From positions 5,246,001-5,310,000 of the forward strand of contig NZ_CP034235.1 of assembly GCF_009728935.1 (NCBI RefSeq): a stretch of DNA of 64,000 bases, in the 5' to 3' direction. The DNA comes from Paenibacillus psychroresistens. Lineage in GTDB: Bacteria; Bacillota; Bacilli; Paenibacillales; NBRC-103111. Positions 62,303-64,000 of the stretch are shown here, in pieces. Positions within the stretch are counted from its first letter, which is position 1. Each line of letters opens with the position of its first letter. The notes beneath the pieces are model-generated. The model was given only the letters and a program-made list of their open reading frames with translations. It was not told the origin of the DNA and ran no database searches. The position numbers were made by a program, and so were the translations under genes.

Positions 62303-63892
62303 TTATTTTAAAGAATTCTCGTATTCGCTAGGCGGGAGGCCAAAACGCTTTTTGAAGCTTTTGCTGAAGTGAGTTGCGTCGCAAAATCCCACCATTTCCG
62401 AAATGGCAGCCACCCTAATGTTGCCCTTACCCAATAACTCTTTTGCCTTTTGCATGCGAATGTCTGTTATATAATCACCCACTGTTAAATTAAGGTCTTT
62501 TTTAAACACTTTGCGTAAATAACTAGAGGTTACAAACAATTTCTGCGCGATTTGCTCCACTCTCAAGTTGTTGTCGTTATAATTGATCTCAATATATTCT
62601 CTTGCGGAATCGATTAATTTTCTTGATTTCGTAAACTTATTTTTATTTGAAAATCCCATCACTTTAAGGTAAAGCTCTTCGACGTTGGAAAACGCTTCGT
62701 CCAAGGATTCTTTGTTTCTCAATTGTTTGCCTGGAGAAAAGTCTGAACCCAGAACATCTTCAATTTCATACCCATGTTCGGACAAATAGGACAAACAGAT
62801 GGAAATGAGACCCATTATTACGGCATTCGTGTAATCGACAGACAATTGTTTATCCCGAATAAACTGAAATACCTCTTCCAGCCCTTTCTTTATCTCTTCC
62901 CAGTCCCTTAAGCGCAGGTTTATTCCCAACTTTTCATGGATGGCGCTCGAATAAAAGCCAATATTCTTGTACTCCAATTCTATCTCCGCATAACGGATTA
63001 CCCTGCCGACACCGGCAATTACCTTGCTTTGCAGAGCTTCGAGGGACTCCATGTAAGAATCTCTAATCGCGGAAATTCCATATATTGGATTTCCAATACC
63101 GACCGTTACGGAGAATTTTAAATAATTCTTTACTTGAGTGCAAAGCCTGGTAAAGCAATCAAATCCCGATTGTTTGTCTTCGTGCCTGCGTTTGAACTCA
63201 AAAAGCACGATAATCCGACCCTCAGGACCGTAAAATAGAATTGGATTTTCTTCAGATTCCAAAATTTCAGCTGCTATATTGCAAACGGCATATTTCCAGA
63301 GGATGATTTCGTTTGCAGTTGTCCACTTTTGATACATATTGTCGATCTCGATCACAGCCACACAAAAAGTGAGCGAATTCACTCGAATACCGAAATTTTC
63401 CAAAGATTGTTTTGTTGTTTCGTCATTGCCCGTAGTCTCATTGCTAATAATCAGATTCAGTAGCCGTTCTTTCATAAATTGGTTATAATCCTTTTCGCTG
63501 CTTTTCTCAGCCTTCAGCCTGTCGAACCTCTCCTTGATCCGAATGAGAACCGTTAACAGCTCGTTTTTATCAAAAGGTTTTAAGATGTAGTCTTCCACTC
63601 CAATTTTGACTGCTCTTTTTGCATATTCGAATTCGCTGTGGCCGGTAATCAGGACAATTGCGATTCCAGGATATCTTTCCTTTATTGTTTGTGAGAGCTG
63701 AAGTCCGTCAATAACAGGCATATTGATATCGATTAAAGCGATATCCGGAACTATTTGTTCAATCCGCTCCAACGCCTCGATTCCGTCACTCGCTTCACCG
63801 CACAGCTCAAACCCATAAGACTCCCATGGGTACATTTTTTGCAAATATTTTCGAAATATCATCTCGTCATCTACAATCAAAATCTTATGCAT
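62303..63892 (-). CDS. AraC-type response regulator, YesN-like
   Basis: About 529 aa. The receiver starts MHKILIVDDEMIFRKYLQKM with D55 in IALIDINMPVIDG. A long middle domain of about 280 residues follows, then an AraC double helix-turn-helix (AQKLFVTSSYLRKVFKKDLN, SEMVGFCDATHFSKSFKKRF). GGAGG lies nine bases before the ATG at 63892; the frame's earlier ATG is not used. It is immediately downstream of the histidine-kinase gene and should control the secreted propeller and importer genes. Confidence 0.9.
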   Translation of the reverse strand: MHKILIVDDEMIFRKYLQKMYPWESYGFELCGEASDGIEALERIEQIVPDIALIDINMPVIDGLQLSQTIKERYPGIAIVLITGHSEFEYAKRAVKIGVEDYILKPFDKNELLTVLIRIKERFDRLKAEKSSEKDYNQFMKERLLNLIISNETTGNDETTKQSLENFGIRVNSLTFCVAVIEIDNMYQKWTTANEIILWKYAVCNIAAEILESEENPILFYGPEGRIIVLFEFKRRHEDKQSGFDCFTRLCTQVKNYLKFSVTVGIGNPIYGISAIRDSYMESLEALQSKVIAGVGRVIRYAEIELEYKNIGFYSSAIHEKLGINLRLRDWEEIKKGLEEVFQFIRDKQLSVDYTNAVIMGLISICLSYLSEHGYEIEDVLGSDFSPGKQLRNKESLDEAFSNVEELYLKVMGFSNKNKFTKSRKLIDSAREYIEINYNDNNLRVEQIAQKLFVTSSYLRKVFKKDLNLTVGDYITDIRMQKAKELLGKGNIRVAAISEMVGFCDATHFSKSFKKRFGLPPSEYENSLK

Positions 63893-63896
63893 GCGT

Positions 63897-64000
63897 TTAT
63901 GCCTCCACAACATTTGCAGGAATGACAACCGTTATATCCGTACCTTTTCCAACTTCGCTTTTGATGGTCATACCGTAACTCTCTCCAAAATATAGCTTGA
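63897..64000 (-). CDS. Sensor histidine kinase, C-terminal end (cut by window edge)
   Basis: The last 34 residues read KLYFGESYGMTIKSEVGKGT and on to VVEA. This is the final part of the HATPase domain of YesM/LytS-type kinases. The rest lies beyond the window. It is the cognate partner of the regulator that follows four bases later. Confidence 0.85.
   Translation of the reverse strand, partial: KLYFGESYGMTIKSEVGKGTDITVVIPANVVEA

Noticed and set aside
1..64000. tRNA or rRNA genes
   Set aside because: No cloverleaf-like or conserved rRNA stretch was noticed on reading; a tRNA scan was not possible here.

Overview
The window looks like a chromosomal segment of a Paenibacillus-type Firmicute. 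The evidence is low to moderate GC, GGAGG-type ribosome binding sites, TTG/GTG starts, lipobox solute-binding proteins, three LplABC-like sugar importers that each lack an ATPase gene, YesM/YesN-like two-component pairs, and a very high density of glycoside hydrolases. The species cannot be named from the sequence alone.

Region 1 (1-15.5 kb) is an accessory region. It starts with the end of an IS66 transposase and an orphan lipoprotein. Then come many small, mostly single-gene units, mostly on the minus strand: Nudix, SnoaL-like plus ArsR, RibD-C/DHFR-like, DinB, nucleoside phosphorylase, HIT, pentapeptide repeat, alpha/beta hydrolase plus ArsR, and several unknowns. They are separated by a recurrent 60-95 bp spacer. 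Each spacer has a CTGCCcGTTActTcAAt motif at one end, a variable hairpin in the middle and a second copy of the core, CGTTAGTTgAAtaa, in direct orientation at the other end. Some stop codons lie inside the spacer. Decayed IS110, IS256 and IS1595 copies and two 180-bp direct repeats are interspersed. The layout resembles a gene-cassette array, but the spacers are not integron attC sites.

Region 2 (16.2-29.7 kb, minus strand) looks like an arabinan or arabinogalactan utilisation locus. It holds a YesM/YesN sensor-regulator pair, a binding protein, two permeases, a GH51 arabinofuranosidase, a secreted GH93-like beta-propeller with two ricin lectin domains, a GH42 beta-galactosidase and a frameshifted GH43.

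Region 3 (30.8-49.5 kb) encodes a LacI regulator, a binding protein and two permeases. Downstream are a GH2 beta-mannosidase-like enzyme, a GHL6-like TIM barrel, two adjacent DUF2961/GH172 proteins, an esterase-like hydrolase, a GH29-like hydrolase, an AraC regulator, a sugar isomerase/epimerase-like barrel and a medium-chain dehydrogenase. A divergent secreted TIM-barrel hydrolase lies beyond the LacI gene. A palindromic operator with an overlapping cre-like site precedes the transporter genes.

Region 4 (49.7-64 kb) starts with an intact IS3-family element. The rest is a third minus-strand locus: the end of a histidine kinase, an AraC-type response regulator, a secreted DUF4185-like propeller with one CBM35/6-like and two F5/8C domains, a binding protein, two permeases, a third GH172, a GH36 alpha-galactosidase and an RbsD-type pyranase. 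GH172 and DUF4185 are families that include D-furanoside and D-arabinan-active enzymes. With the pyranase, they suggest that a furanose sugar is released and equilibrated.

Three 220-262 bp elements lie in the gaps between these loci, all in the same orientation. Each has a tandem array of about 20-nt repeats, one exact inverted copy and two spaced inverted copies. A two-unit fragment lies at 5.8 kb. Their layout recalls the multi-site ends of Tn7/Tn5053-type transposons.
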